Below, piece by piece: positions 27,782 to 36,576 of a stretch of DNA of 64,000 bases. Position numbers and translations under genes: made by a program. Where the stretch lies: the NCBI GenBank assembly GCA_016234485.1, contig JACRBL010000055.1, positions 124,001 through 188,000 on the forward strand, given 5' to 3'. The notes beneath the pieces were generated by a model. That model was given only the letters and a program-made list of their open reading frames with translations. It was not told the origin of the DNA and ran no database searches. This stretch comes from Chloroflexota bacterium (lineage in GTDB: Bacteria > Chloroflexota > Anaerolineae > Anaerolineales > Villigracilaceae). Within the stretch, counting starts at the first letter, position 1; every line of letters starts with the position of its first letter.

Positions 27782-28371
27782 TCCCGCTCTCCGAACTTTC
27801 CCCCCGCGAGTTGCAGAGTGTGGCCGCGTTACATTGCGCGGTCATGCCCACCCTGCTAACCGACCTCGGCCTGACGTTGACTCAACGCTACTACGAGATC
27901 GCCGCACGCGACCCAGCCGTGATCGGATTCGCGTCGCTCGCGGCGGATGACTCGGCGACGGGCTGGGTCGTCGGTTCGGCGGACCCTGCCAAACTGGCGG
28001 CGCGTCTCCGCCGACCTTTGGGCGGGTTCGCTCGCCGTCTGGCGCTTCTCACACTGACGCGTCCGCGCGTGATCCTCCAACTCGCGCGGACGGTTCTCTT
28101 GCCCGTGCAAGAAAACATCATCCAGCCAGGCGAAATCGAGTTGACGTACATCGGCGTGGCCGAGTCTGCTCGCGGCCAGGGTTTGGGCGCGGAATTGGCG
28201 CGGCGCTTCTGCGCGGCCAGCGCCGCGGCAGGATACAAGCGCGTCAGCCTGAGCGTCGAAACGGAAAATGAACCCGCCATCCGTTTATATCGTCGGCTTG
28301 GTTTTGAGACCGTCAAGGAATTTCGAGAAGGGAAATTCCATCGTCTTCGTATGAGAGTGAAATTATCTTGA
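27766..28371 (+). CDS. GNAT acetyltransferase
   Basis: 201 aa GNAT-fold protein. The acetyl-CoA loop is VAESARGQGLGAELA (about 130-144), and the C-terminal SVETENEPAIRLYRRLGFE is typical of RimI-like enzymes. The start is GTG 27766 inside the arcC gene, so it is coupled to carbamate kinase. The N-terminal half contains a long basic and hydrophobic stretch (RLRRPLGGFARRLALLTL) of unclear use. Substrate is unknown and a link to purine breakdown is by position only. Confidence 0.75.
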   Translation: MDRPIIPLSELSPRELQSVAALHCAVMPTLLTDLGLTLTQRYYEIAARDPAVIGFASLAADDSATGWVVGSADPAKLAARLRRPLGGFARRLALLTLTRPRVILQLARTVLLPVQENIIQPGEIELTYIGVAESARGQGLGAELARRFCAASAAAGYKRVSLSVETENEPAIRLYRRLGFETVKEFREGKFHRLRMRVKLS

Positions 28372-28373
28372 TG

Positions 28374-28450
28374 CGTGGAGCGGGATACTCTACGAGTACG
28401 ATGTGGAATCCCGCTCAATGTGAAATGGCGGAATGCCATTCCGCCCCACG
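28374..28450. repeat. composite palindromic element
   Basis: Outer arms CGTGG/CCACG, then two hairpins: GAGCGGGA/TCCCGCTC (28378-28385, 28409-28416) and a perfect GGCGGAAT/ATTCCGCC stem (28427-28445). It occupies the gap between the GNAT gene and the membrane glycosyltransferase-like gene. An open frame crosses it, but the better start is after it. Confidence 0.65.
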
Positions 28451-28460
28451 ATTTTTTTCA

Positions 28461-30440
28461 ATGAAAAAATACCTCCCGCCACTTTATCTCCTCATTCTCG
28501 CCTTCCTCGCCTACGGACTCTTCTTCTGGCAACGCGGCTTCTACTGGGACGAATCGCCCTGGTCGTGGATCTATTTCCGCCTCGGCCCCGCCATGCTGAC
28601 GAAGACGTTTTCCACCAGCCGTCCGTTTTGGGGGATGATCTATCAGGTCATGTTGCCGTTGGTGGGACCGTATCCCGCGCGCTGGCAATTCCTCGTCATC
28701 GTCATTCATTGGCTGGCGGCGGTTCAGGTTTGGTGGCTGGTAAAACAAATTTGGCCGAACCAGCAAAAACTCGCCTTCACTTCGGCCGCGCTCTTCCTCG
28801 TCTACCCAGGGTTGGGACAAAACTTTTTCGGGTTGATGTACAGCCATTTTTACATCGTTTTCAATTTCCTCCTGCTTTCGTTCAACTTATCTTTGCTTGC
28901 CGTTAAAACTACGCGCTGGCGCATCGCGCTCATTTTGTTGGCGTTGATTTTTTCCGTTGGCAATCTGCTGGCGATGGAATATTTTTATTTCATCGAATTG
29001 GCGCGCGTCGTGATGTTCTGGCTGATTCTGCGCGGCGAGACCAAACGCGGGCAGATGACCGCGCTCTGGTCGGCGCCGTTCGTGCTGACGCTCGTCTCAG
29101 TGACGGTGTGGCGCGCGTTTTTCTTCGAGAATCAAAATGCAAGTTATCAGTTCTCGCTTCTCGCGGACTTGAAGGCGGATCCCGTCGCGGCGTCGCTTGA
29201 GCTGGCGAAGGACATCCTACGATCGTTCTGGGCCACTGTCCCGCAGGCGTGGACGTCCATTTTCGGCGCGGCGGACGAATCTGTGCTGGGGCCGCGGACG
29301 TTGGCGGTTGTCGTCGCCGTTCTGCTCGCGGCGGGACTCGGCATGGGCTGGGTCAGCGCCAAATGGACAGAGTCCGCTACGGGGGAGTCAGTGGCGAAGT
29401 GGGAGTGGTTCGGGCTGGCGTCCGCGTTGTGGGTCCTTGGCGGCGGGTCGCTTTGGGTGGTGGGACTCGTCCCCGAATTGAAATTTTCGTTCGACCGATT
29501 CACGCTTCCGTTCATGCTTGGGTCGAGTCTCATCCTCGCGGGGCTGGTGGATTTGCTCGGCAGATGGCGACGCGTGCAGATCGCCGCGCTCGCGATTTTG
29601 GTCGGTTTTTCCGCCGCGCATTTTCAACAACTCGACGCGTCGTTTCGACATGATTGGGAAGTGCAACGTGGATTTTTCAACCAGATGTCGTGGCGCATCC
29701 CTGGCTTGAAACCCGAGACGATTTTGTTGAGCAACGACCTGCCCGTGAATTACTCGTCCGACAATTCGCTGACAGGGCCGCTGAATTGGATGTATAGCCC
29801 GCCCGGCGAGATGCGCGCCATTTTGTATTTCGCGTCGTTTCGCGTTGGAAGCACCTTGAAGTCCATCGAGCCTGGACTCACGCACATGCTGGATTATCGT
29901 GGGCCGATCTACACAGGCAACACGTCGAATATTCTTGTGGTTAATTTTGAGCCGCCTGGTTGTTTCCGCGTGATTGACCCTGAAATTGAATCTATGAATC
30001 GTTTGTTGCCCGAAGCAGTGCGCGACGCGACGCCGTACACAAATCTTTCGGTGATCCTATTCGAGCAGGAGGCTGTCCGCCCGGAGCAATTGTACGGCGC
30101 GGAACCCGTGCATGGATGGTGCTACTATTTCGAGCGTGCCGACCTGGCGCGGCAGATGGGCGATTGGGATGAAGTGTTACGTTTGAGTGAAGCGGCTTTC
30201 GCGCTGGACGATCATCCTAACGACGCTGTGGAGCGTTTTGTTTTCATCGAAGGCTACGCCCACGCGGGGATGTGGAACGATGCGAAGACTCTTTCGGTGG
30301 AAGCCTGGCGCGTCTCGAGGGAATACATGGCCCCCATGTTGTGTTCGCTGTGGACGCGCATCGCCCGCGAGACGGATGCAAGCGCGGAACGCGACGCGGC
30401 GATCGATGAGATGATGCAAAAATTTTCATGTTCTCCTTAA
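28461..30440 (+). CDS. GT-C-like multi-pass membrane protein
   Basis: 659 aa. After a first membrane segment (about 6-23) comes an outer loop with an Asp-Glu pair (FYWDESPW, D30-E31), as in the catalytic loop of GT-C glycosyltransferases of the PMT/ArnT kind. About ten further hydrophobic segments follow to residue about 400, then a soluble C-terminal domain of about 250 residues that includes a helical repeat-like end (DLARQMGDWDEVLRLSEAAF resembles a TPR). It could transfer sugar from a lipid carrier at the membrane. No family is certain. It is unrelated in theme to its neighbours and lies outside the first operon's clear coupling. Confidence 0.5.
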   Translation: MKKYLPPLYLLILAFLAYGLFFWQRGFYWDESPWSWIYFRLGPAMLTKTFSTSRPFWGMIYQVMLPLVGPYPARWQFLVIVIHWLAAVQVWWLVKQIWPNQQKLAFTSAALFLVYPGLGQNFFGLMYSHFYIVFNFLLLSFNLSLLAVKTTRWRIALILLALIFSVGNLLAMEYFYFIELARVVMFWLILRGETKRGQMTALWSAPFVLTLVSVTVWRAFFFENQNASYQFSLLADLKADPVAASLELAKDILRSFWATVPQAWTSIFGAADESVLGPRTLAVVVAVLLAAGLGMGWVSAKWTESATGESVAKWEWFGLASALWVLGGGSLWVVGLVPELKFSFDRFTLPFMLGSSLILAGLVDLLGRWRRVQIAALAILVGFSAAHFQQLDASFRHDWEVQRGFFNQMSWRIPGLKPETILLSNDLPVNYSSDNSLTGPLNWMYSPPGEMRAILYFASFRVGSTLKSIEPGLTHMLDYRGPIYTGNTSNILVVNFEPPGCFRVIDPEIESMNRLLPEAVRDATPYTNLSVILFEQEAVRPEQLYGAEPVHGWCYYFERADLARQMGDWDEVLRLSEAAFALDDHPNDAVERFVFIEGYAHAGMWNDAKTLSVEAWRVSREYMAPMLCSLWTRIARETDASAERDAAIDEMMQKFSCSP

Positions 30441-30549
30441 AATTTGTTTTGAATAGTTGTTTATACGACTTAATGACTTGTTCATTTTTCCACTTGCGGC
30501 TAAAATCCCTTCGCTTGACTTTGAGGAAGGAGGCGCTCGTCTAAGATAA

Positions 30550-30564
30550 GTTTGTCAGACAAAC
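30550..30564 (+). promoter_or_regulatory. inverted-repeat operator, copy 2, with -10 box
   Basis: GTTTGTCAGACAAAC is a perfect inverted repeat around a central A. TAAGAT at 30542-30547 is a likely -10 box, leaving the same two-base gap to the operator as in copy 1. A weak -35 candidate is TTGACT at 30515-30520 (long spacer) or TTGAGG at 30521. It controls the first importer operon, whose first gene starts at 30609 after AAGGAGGAG. Confidence 0.75.
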
Positions 30565-30608
30565 CCGTCCACTTCAAATCCCAAATACTCTTTAAGGAGG
30601 AGTAACCC

Positions 30609-31901
30609 ATGCGTAATACCCTGTCCAAGATCGCCTTTATTCTGGTGATCGCCATGCTTGTCCTCTCGGCCTGCGCGCCGAAAACGCCGGTCGCGACCGA
30701 AGCCCCCGAGACGGAAGCGCCCCCCACTGAGGTCGTCGCCACTGAAGCGCCTGCTACCGAAGCACCCGCTACTGAAGTCCCCGCCGAGCAGTTCGTCTTC
30801 GGTATGATCCTCGTTGGTCCGTACAATGATCACGGCTGGAGCCAGGCGCACTACGAAGCCGGCAAATACGTGGAAGAGCTGACCGGCGCGAAGATGATCT
30901 ACCTCGAGAATGTCTATGATGGTTCGCCCGATCACCCCGGCACCACCACCTCGCAACTCGGCGAGGAATTGGTTGCCCAGGGCGCGAAACTCGTGATCTT
31001 CAACTCCGATGCCCATCAGGAAGAGGCCATCAAGTTCGCGGAAGAAAATCCTGAGGTTAAAACCATCCTTGCTTCGGGTGATAGCGCCTGGAAAGAGGGA
31101 AAGAACTTCAAGGAGATTCCCAACCTCGTCAACATCATGGGTGGCATGGAATACGGCAAGATGATGGCTGGTTGCGCCGCCGCGCTCAGCACGACCTCCG
31201 GTCAGATCGGCTACCTTGGCCCGCTAATCAATGACGAGACCCGCCGCTACGCCTCTTCGGCCTACCTCGGCGCGAAGTATTGCTGGACCGAGTACCTTGG
31301 CAGAGACGCCGCCGAGCTCAAGTTCAAGGTCACCTGGATCGGCTTCTGGTTCAACATCCCAGGCTTCACCTCCGACCCGACGCAGGTTGCGAACGACTTC
31401 ATCAACCAGGGCTACGATGTGATTATCTCGGGCATTGACACCACCGAAGGCCTGACCGAAGCCAAGAAGTCCACTGCGGCTGGCAAGCAGGTCTGGGCTG
31501 TCCCGTACGATTACATTGGCTCTTGCGAAGAAGGCGCGGAAGTCTGCCTCGGCGTGCCGTACTTCAACTGGGGTCCCTCGTACCTCGTGAACATCAAAGC
31601 CGCCATGGACGGAACCTTCGCCGCCCACTTTGAGTTGAACAACCCCGATTGGGCCGACATCAACAACAAAGACGTCAGCGCGGTTGGCTTCGTGAAGGGC
31701 GCGGCCCTCAACGCCGACGCCGCCGCCAAACTGGACGAGTTCATCGCCGCGCTCGCGGGCGGACTCAACCTGTGGAAAGGCCCGCTGAACCTGCAGGATG
31801 GAACGGAATACCTCGCCGATGGCGTGGAAGCCACCCTCCAGCAGATCTGGTACCTGCCTCAATTGCTCGAAGGCATGGAAGGCCAGAGCGTTTCCGAGTA
31901 A
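30609..31901 (+). CDS. BMP-family substrate-binding lipoprotein, second (importer 1)
   Basis: 430 aa. The signal peptide and lipobox (VLSAC, Cys22) are followed by a Thr-Glu-Ala-Pro rich tether at about 27-60 made of near-repeats of TEAP. A Bmp-type binding domain follows (MILVGPYNDHGWSQAHYEAG, VIFNSDAHQEEA, GGMEYGKMMAGCAAAL, GYLGPLIND). This family binds nucleosides or related ligands for ABC import. A strong AAGGAGGAG lies before the ATG. A terminator follows, so this gene is probably made in excess over the ATPase and permeases behind it, as is usual for binding proteins. Confidence 0.88.
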   Translation: MRNTLSKIAFILVIAMLVLSACAPKTPVATEAPETEAPPTEVVATEAPATEAPATEVPAEQFVFGMILVGPYNDHGWSQAHYEAGKYVEELTGAKMIYLENVYDGSPDHPGTTTSQLGEELVAQGAKLVIFNSDAHQEEAIKFAEENPEVKTILASGDSAWKEGKNFKEIPNLVNIMGGMEYGKMMAGCAAALSTTSGQIGYLGPLINDETRRYASSAYLGAKYCWTEYLGRDAAELKFKVTWIGFWFNIPGFTSDPTQVANDFINQGYDVIISGIDTTEGLTEAKKSTAAGKQVWAVPYDYIGSCEEGAEVCLGVPYFNWGPSYLVNIKAAMDGTFAAHFELNNPDWADINNKDVSAVGFVKGAALNADAAAKLDEFIAALAGGLNLWKGPLNLQDGTEYLADGVEATLQQIWYLPQLLEGMEGQSVSE

Positions 31902-31913
31902 CCTTGTTCGACG

Positions 31914-31952
31914 CGAGGGGAAGGCAACAAGCCTTCCCCTCGTTCTTTTTTT
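31914..31952 (+). terminator. terminator between binding protein and ATPase genes
   Basis: Stem CGAGGGGAAGGC/GCCTTCCCCTCG with loop AACAA, then a T-rich tract to 31952. It lies inside the importer operon, so it likely ends most transcripts after the lipoprotein gene and lets some read through. Confidence 0.85.
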
Positions 31953-32030
31953 AGTTCGGCGGAGCGCGGACATGAGTCCGCTCCTCCCAGCAAAGTCGGC
32001 TCTCCCGTATTCACTTGTTGAGGATGGCAC

Positions 32031-33524
32031 ATGAAAGTCGAACTACGCGGTATCCACAAATATTTCGGCAAGAATCATGCCAACGACGATATCAATCTCA
32101 CCATTCCCTCGGGAACGATCCAGGGAATTTTGGGAGAGAACGGAGCGGGCAAAAGCACGTTGATGAAAATCCTCTCGGGCTATTTTCATGCCGACCAGGG
32201 CGAGATTCTGCTGGATGGCAAACCCGTGAAGATCGCCTCCCCTGCGGCGGCGCTGCAAGCGGGCGTGGGCATGTTGCACCAGGACCCGCTGGATTTTCCT
32301 CCCATGCGCATCATTGATAATTTTTTACTGCGCACGTCGGGCGATTTCTTTCCCAACCGAAAACATGCCGCGCAGGATATCAACCTGCTAATGAAGGAAT
32401 TTGGCTTTTCGCTCGATCCTGAAAGTTACGTGGACTCATTAACCGTGGGGGAACGCCAGCAATTGGAAATCATGCGCCTCCTCTTCCTTGGGGCGAGGGT
32501 ATTCATCCTCGACGAGCCGACCACGGGCATCAGCGCCGCGCAAAAGGCAAAACTCTTCGAGACGCTGAAAAAATTCCCCGAGCAGGCCATCACCGCGATC
32601 TTCGTTTCTCACAAACTGGAAGACGTGGAAAAACTTTGCGACCGCGTGGCCGTGTTGCGGCAGGGAAAACTCGTCGGCCAGATGGAGCGCGAGCAGGGGA
32701 AACCGTTCGACAATAAGAAGTTGGTAAAGATGATGTTCGGCAAGGAAGCGCCCCTTGCGCCGCGCCAGGCCTACAGTCAGGAGGGAAGCGTGTTGCGGTT
32801 GAACGATGTCTCGGTGGAGGACGCGCGGCTCAAGATCCGCAACGTCAACTTTGAGGCGCGGGCGGGGGAAGTCATCGGCTTGGCGGGCATGGAGGGAAGC
32901 GGACAGGGTGTCTTCCTGCGGGCCTGCGCGGGGTTGATCCGCACAGTGGGAGGAACGGTGCAGGTCAAGGAAAAAGACCTCACGGGCAAGTCGTATCATG
33001 TTTATAAAAATAATGGCGTGGAATTTTTACCCGCCGCGCGTTTGGAAGAAGGATTGGTGCCTGGCCTTTCGTTGACCGAGCATTTCCAGTTGGCTGAAAA
33101 AGCCGAGGGTCTTTTCATCAAGCAGGATGTCGGCGTGAAGCTGGCGCAGGAGCGCATCGCGGCTTTCAATATCAAAGGGACGCCCGTGAGCGCGGTCGAG
33201 TCGCTTTCGGGCGGCAACCAACAGCGGGCGTTGCTTTCGCTGTTGCGTACCCCGCTTTCGCTGGTGTTGATCGAGCATCCCACGCGCGGGCTGGATATTG
33301 AGTCGGTCATCTATATTTGGAGCAAATTGAAAGAACGCTGTAAACAGGGGTCGGCCATTCTGTTCATGTCTTCGGACCTCGATGAAATTTTGCAATACAG
33401 TGACCGCATTCTCGTTTTTTTCAACGGTAAAGTGTCGCAACCGCTGGACGCAGAAAAAACCAGCGTGGCAAAACTGGGCGAAATGATCGGCGGGCGGGGC
33501 TGGCAGGAAGAGCCGACTGCTTAG
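32031..33524 (+). CDS. ABC transporter ATPase, double domain (importer 1)
   Basis: 497 aa with two fused ABC domains, as in sugar and nucleoside importers of the BMP type. Domain 1: Walker A GENGAGKST near 38, signature LTVGERQQ and Walker B VFILDEPTTG. Domain 2: degenerate Walker A GMEGSGQG, signature LSGGNQQRALL and Walker B LVLIEHPTRGLD. GAGG precedes the ATG. It energises the two permeases that follow directly (11 bases, then a four-base overlap). Confidence 0.92.
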   Translation: MKVELRGIHKYFGKNHANDDINLTIPSGTIQGILGENGAGKSTLMKILSGYFHADQGEILLDGKPVKIASPAAALQAGVGMLHQDPLDFPPMRIIDNFLLRTSGDFFPNRKHAAQDINLLMKEFGFSLDPESYVDSLTVGERQQLEIMRLLFLGARVFILDEPTTGISAAQKAKLFETLKKFPEQAITAIFVSHKLEDVEKLCDRVAVLRQGKLVGQMEREQGKPFDNKKLVKMMFGKEAPLAPRQAYSQEGSVLRLNDVSVEDARLKIRNVNFEARAGEVIGLAGMEGSGQGVFLRACAGLIRTVGGTVQVKEKDLTGKSYHVYKNNGVEFLPAARLEEGLVPGLSLTEHFQLAEKAEGLFIKQDVGVKLAQERIAAFNIKGTPVSAVESLSGGNQQRALLSLLRTPLSLVLIEHPTRGLDIESVIYIWSKLKERCKQGSAILFMSSDLDEILQYSDRILVFFNGKVSQPLDAEKTSVAKLGEMIGGRGWQEEPTA

Positions 33525-33535
33525 AGGCAACCACC

Positions 33536-34585
33536 ATGAAAAATACCCGTATCAGCAATTTTGGTTTTCAAATTCTGGCGGTGGTCCTTGCGCTGGTCGT
33601 GACCTCGCTGATCCTGATTGCGGCTGGCGCGAATCCGCTGGATGCGTATAAAAACATTTACGCGGGCTCGTTTGGTTCATTTGAGAAATTATCGGACGTG
33701 CTGGTCGCGTGGATTCCGCTGCTCATCACCGTGGCCGGCCTGCTGGTGACGTTTTCCGCCGGGTTGTGGAACATCGGCGTGGAGGGACAGATCATCATGG
33801 GCGGCATCGCCACCACCTGGATAGTCCGCCTCTTGCAAGATACAACCACACCGCCCGCGCTGACCATCGCTCTCGCCATTTTGGCGGGGATGATCGGCGG
33901 CGCGTTGTGGGCCGCGCTGGCGGGCGCGCTCAAAACCTTCGGCGGCGTGAATGAGATCTTCGGCGGTCTCGGCCTGAACTTTGTGGCGACCGCGGCCACG
34001 ATCTGGCTGATCTTCGGCCCGTGGAAGCGCCCGGGCGTCGCGTCCATCGCGGGGACGGAGGCCTTCAACGAATCGGTCTGGCTCCCGACGATGGGCGATA
34101 CGCGTCTCAGCCTGTGGGCGTTGGGGCTGGCGATTGTCTCCATCATGATCGTTTATTTTCTTCTTCAAGGAACCTACATTGGCTTGCGCTTGAAGGCGGT
34201 TGGGAAGAATCCCAAAGCCGCGTATCTGCTCGGCGTCCCCACCTGGCAATATAGCATGATGGCTTTCATGCTCTGCGGCGCGTTTGCGGGGTTGGCGGGC
34301 GCGATGCAGGTGATGGCTGTGTATCACCGCTTGATCGGTTCCATCTCCAGCGGCTACGGTTTCCTCGGCCTGCTGGTGGCAATGCTGGTTAATTATCAAG
34401 TGATCTGGTCTGTGCCGGTGGCGCTGTTCTTTGCCGCGTTGAACATCGGCGGCATTCAATTGCCCATCATCCTAAAACTGGACTCGTCCATCACGGGAAT
34501 TTTGCAAGGGACGCTGGTGCTGTTCGTCCTGATGATGGAAGGCGTTCGTCAACGATTTATGAAGCGCGCGGGAGAGAAACAATGA
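33536..34585 (+). CDS. ABC transporter permease A (importer 1)
   Basis: 349 aa inner-membrane permease of the BPD_transp_2 class (LIV/sugar/nucleoside type), with about nine hydrophobic segments. The GLWNIGVEGQIIMGG motif (about 80-94) is typical of nucleoside permeases. The coupling-helix-like stretch LRLKAVGKNPKAAYLLGVP contacts the ATPase. It overlaps the next permease by ATGA, which implies translational coupling and a heterodimeric channel. Confidence 0.9.
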   Translation: MKNTRISNFGFQILAVVLALVVTSLILIAAGANPLDAYKNIYAGSFGSFEKLSDVLVAWIPLLITVAGLLVTFSAGLWNIGVEGQIIMGGIATTWIVRLLQDTTTPPALTIALAILAGMIGGALWAALAGALKTFGGVNEIFGGLGLNFVATAATIWLIFGPWKRPGVASIAGTEAFNESVWLPTMGDTRLSLWALGLAIVSIMIVYFLLQGTYIGLRLKAVGKNPKAAYLLGVPTWQYSMMAFMLCGAFAGLAGAMQVMAVYHRLIGSISSGYGFLGLLVAMLVNYQVIWSVPVALFFAALNIGGIQLPIILKLDSSITGILQGTLVLFVLMMEGVRQRFMKRAGEKQ

Positions 34586-35580
34586 CGACTGAAATGATCC
34601 TCGTTGGACTGGCGGGCGTGTTGGCCGCGGCCGCGCCTGTCATCTTTGCCGTGATCGGCGAGACGATTTCCGAGCGCGCGGGCGTGATCAACCTTTCGAT
34701 GAACGGGACGATCCTGCTTTCGGCCATGGCCAGTTTCGGCGTGGCGGTGACCACGGACAATCTCCTGCTCGGTTTTTTGATGGGCATGTTCGTCGGCGCG
34801 CTGGTGGCGCTGGTAATCGCGTTCGGCAACATCACCTTGAGGCAATCGCAAGTCGCGATCGGATTCGTCCTCGCGCTGATTTGCCGCGACCTCTCGGACT
34901 TTTTGGGGAATCCCTTCGTCGGTCAGCCTGGGCCGCGCCTGCCGTTCGCTCCCATCGCAGGGCTGGCGGATATTCCCGTCATCGGCACGTTGTTCTTCCG
35001 CCAGGATCTGATGACGTACGCCAGTTATCTCTTCATCATTCTGGCTTGGGTCTTCGTCTACAAGACGCGGCCCGGCCTGATGTTGCAGGGCATCGGCGAG
35101 AAACCCGCGGCGGCCTTCGTGCGCGGCGCGAACGTCAATCGGATGCGCTACTTCTACACCATTTTGGGTGGCGCGATCATTGGCCTCGCCGGCCCGACGT
35201 TCTCACTTTCCGTTAAAGCTGGCTGGAAAGGGACGCTCTCGGGGCTGGACGGCATCGGCTGGATCGCGCTCGCCATCACCATCTTCGGCGGTTGGAATCC
35301 ACTGCGCGCGGCCTTTGGCGCGTATCTCTTTGCCTTCCTGCAATGGTTGGGGTTGGTGCTTCAACCCAGCCTGCCGGGAGTCCCCTCGCAGGTTTTGCAG
35401 GTTGCGCCTTTCCCGTTGATGATCCTGACCCTGTTGCTTGTCAACATTGGCAACGCAGAGTGGGTGGGACGCACGCTCGCGGCCCTGCCTGAACCGACGC
35501 GGCGGTTTATCGCCAGGGGCTTGCGCGCCATGCGGGCTTCTCCGCCAGCCGCATTGGGTGTACCTTTTGAATCAGAGTAA
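34582..35580 (+). CDS. ABC transporter permease B (importer 1)
   Basis: 332 aa, BPD_transp_2 permease with about nine hydrophobic segments. It has the second-subunit motif ERAGVINLSMNGTILLSAM near 34-52 and a coupling stretch LMLQGIGEKPAAAFVRGANVN. It pairs with the preceding permease and ends importer 1. The gap to the GntR gene is 91 bases and contains a degenerate operator. Confidence 0.9.
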   Translation: MTTEMILVGLAGVLAAAAPVIFAVIGETISERAGVINLSMNGTILLSAMASFGVAVTTDNLLLGFLMGMFVGALVALVIAFGNITLRQSQVAIGFVLALICRDLSDFLGNPFVGQPGPRLPFAPIAGLADIPVIGTLFFRQDLMTYASYLFIILAWVFVYKTRPGLMLQGIGEKPAAAFVRGANVNRMRYFYTILGGAIIGLAGPTFSLSVKAGWKGTLSGLDGIGWIALAITIFGGWNPLRAAFGAYLFAFLQWLGLVLQPSLPGVPSQVLQVAPFPLMILTLLLVNIGNAEWVGRTLAALPEPTRRFIARGLRAMRASPPAALGVPFESE

Positions 35581-35633
35581 ATATTAAGTCAAATGTCACT
35601 TGTAATCAGTTGTGACGTATGGTACAAACAAGG

Positions 35634-35648
35634 AAACGTCAGACGACT
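35634..35648 (+). promoter_or_regulatory. degenerate operator-like site before the second GntR gene
   Basis: AAACGTCAGACGACT shares the core GTCAGAC and a 9-base perfect inverted repeat (CGTCAGACG) with the two full operators but lacks their TTGT/ACAA flanks. It is 24 bases before the regulator start, where autoregulation would be expected. Weak evidence. Confidence 0.35.
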
Positions 35649-35671
35649 ATCCTCCAACAAATTGACTTTTC

Positions 35672-36403
35672 ATGCACATCATTCAGCCGAAAGCGATTGT
35701 CGAACAGGTTGACGAAATCCTTCTCGAACGGATAAAAGAAGGGGTCTATCCCGCTGGAAGCCGAATGCCTTCGGAGAGCGAATTATCAGAAGAATTAGGC
35801 GTCAGCCGCGCTTCCATTCGCACCGTTTTGGCAAAACTCGCCATCAATGGCTTGATCATCCGCAAGCAGGGGGATGGGACGTATGTGAATGCCAGGGTGA
35901 AGGAAGTGAACGCTCATTCGGGCAATTTATGGGACCTGACGCAACTGATCGAAAGCAACGGATACAAACCCTCCATTCAATCGCTCGCCATCGAAAAACG
36001 AAAAGCCACCGAAAAAGAAGCCATTGTCCTCGCCCTTGAACCGGGTGAGGACTTGCTTTTTATGCGGCGGCTTTTTCTCGCGGACGGCAAGCCTGTCATC
36101 CTGGCGAATAATGTCAGTCCGCTTTCCCTGTTTCGCGAGCCGATCGAATCTATTGACGGCGCTCTTCATATTCGCGATATCTTGCTTCAATATTGCCGCC
36201 AGCGGATCTGGTTTGCCATCACCGACATCCGCTCGACAATGATCGGGAAGGAAGCCCACGACCTTTTGGGCGGCGACCCGCAACGCGCCATTTTGGAATT
36301 GCAGGTGGCTTTTTACGCCAAAGACAATCTGCCGCTGGCTTTGGGCGTGAACTATTTCGACGATTCGTTTCTGCGCCTGAGCTTGGCGCAGGCATGGAAT
36401 TGA
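35672..36403 (+). CDS. GntR-family (HutC/UTRA) transcription regulator, second copy
   Basis: 243 aa. The winged-helix domain (about 5-72) reads LSEELGVSRASIRTVLAKLA and then IRKQGDGTYVNA. A UTRA ligand-binding domain follows to the end. It lies between the two importer operons, so it is the local candidate for control of transport. It and the GntR protein at 21551 could share the TTGTCAGACAA site or divide the sites. No good Shine-Dalgarno is seen before ATG 35672. Confidence 0.85.
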   Translation: MHIIQPKAIVEQVDEILLERIKEGVYPAGSRMPSESELSEELGVSRASIRTVLAKLAINGLIIRKQGDGTYVNARVKEVNAHSGNLWDLTQLIESNGYKPSIQSLAIEKRKATEKEAIVLALEPGEDLLFMRRLFLADGKPVILANNVSPLSLFREPIESIDGALHIRDILLQYCRQRIWFAITDIRSTMIGKEAHDLLGGDPQRAILELQVAFYAKDNLPLALGVNYFDDSFLRLSLAQAWN

Positions 36404-36437
36404 GTATTAGTCATTGAGAATATGTGTGATTTGTTTC

Positions 36438-36521
36438 TGCGAGGAGGGCGCACTTTCCGACGAAGCAGTCTCCGCGCCACCAGAGGGGATTGCTTCGGGA
36501 AAATCGCCCTCGCAATGACGG
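36438..36521. repeat. dispersed GCGAAGCAATCCC-type repeat, copy 1
   Basis: An imperfect inverted element with outer words CTGCGAGGAGGGCG and CGCCCTCGCAATGACGG and inner GACGAAGCAGTC/GGATTGCTTC. Related copies lie at 49720-49800 and 56832-56946. It fills the gap between the GntR gene and the next permease. An ORF start at 36490 inside it is spurious. Confidence 0.75.
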
Positions 36522-36576
36522 ATTACGGCATAGATTTTTTTCAACCAACCCTTCGACGCGAGGAGATGATTCCCAC

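Noticed and set aside
30441..30608. Purine riboswitch upstream of importer 1
   Set aside because: No purine-riboswitch three-way junction pattern was found. The region is explained by a promoter, operator and ribosome site.
36490..36576. In-frame extension of importer 2 permease A into the repeat
   Set aside because: The stretch is translated repeat sequence with no permease similarity. ATG 36577 has AGGAGATGA at proper spacing.
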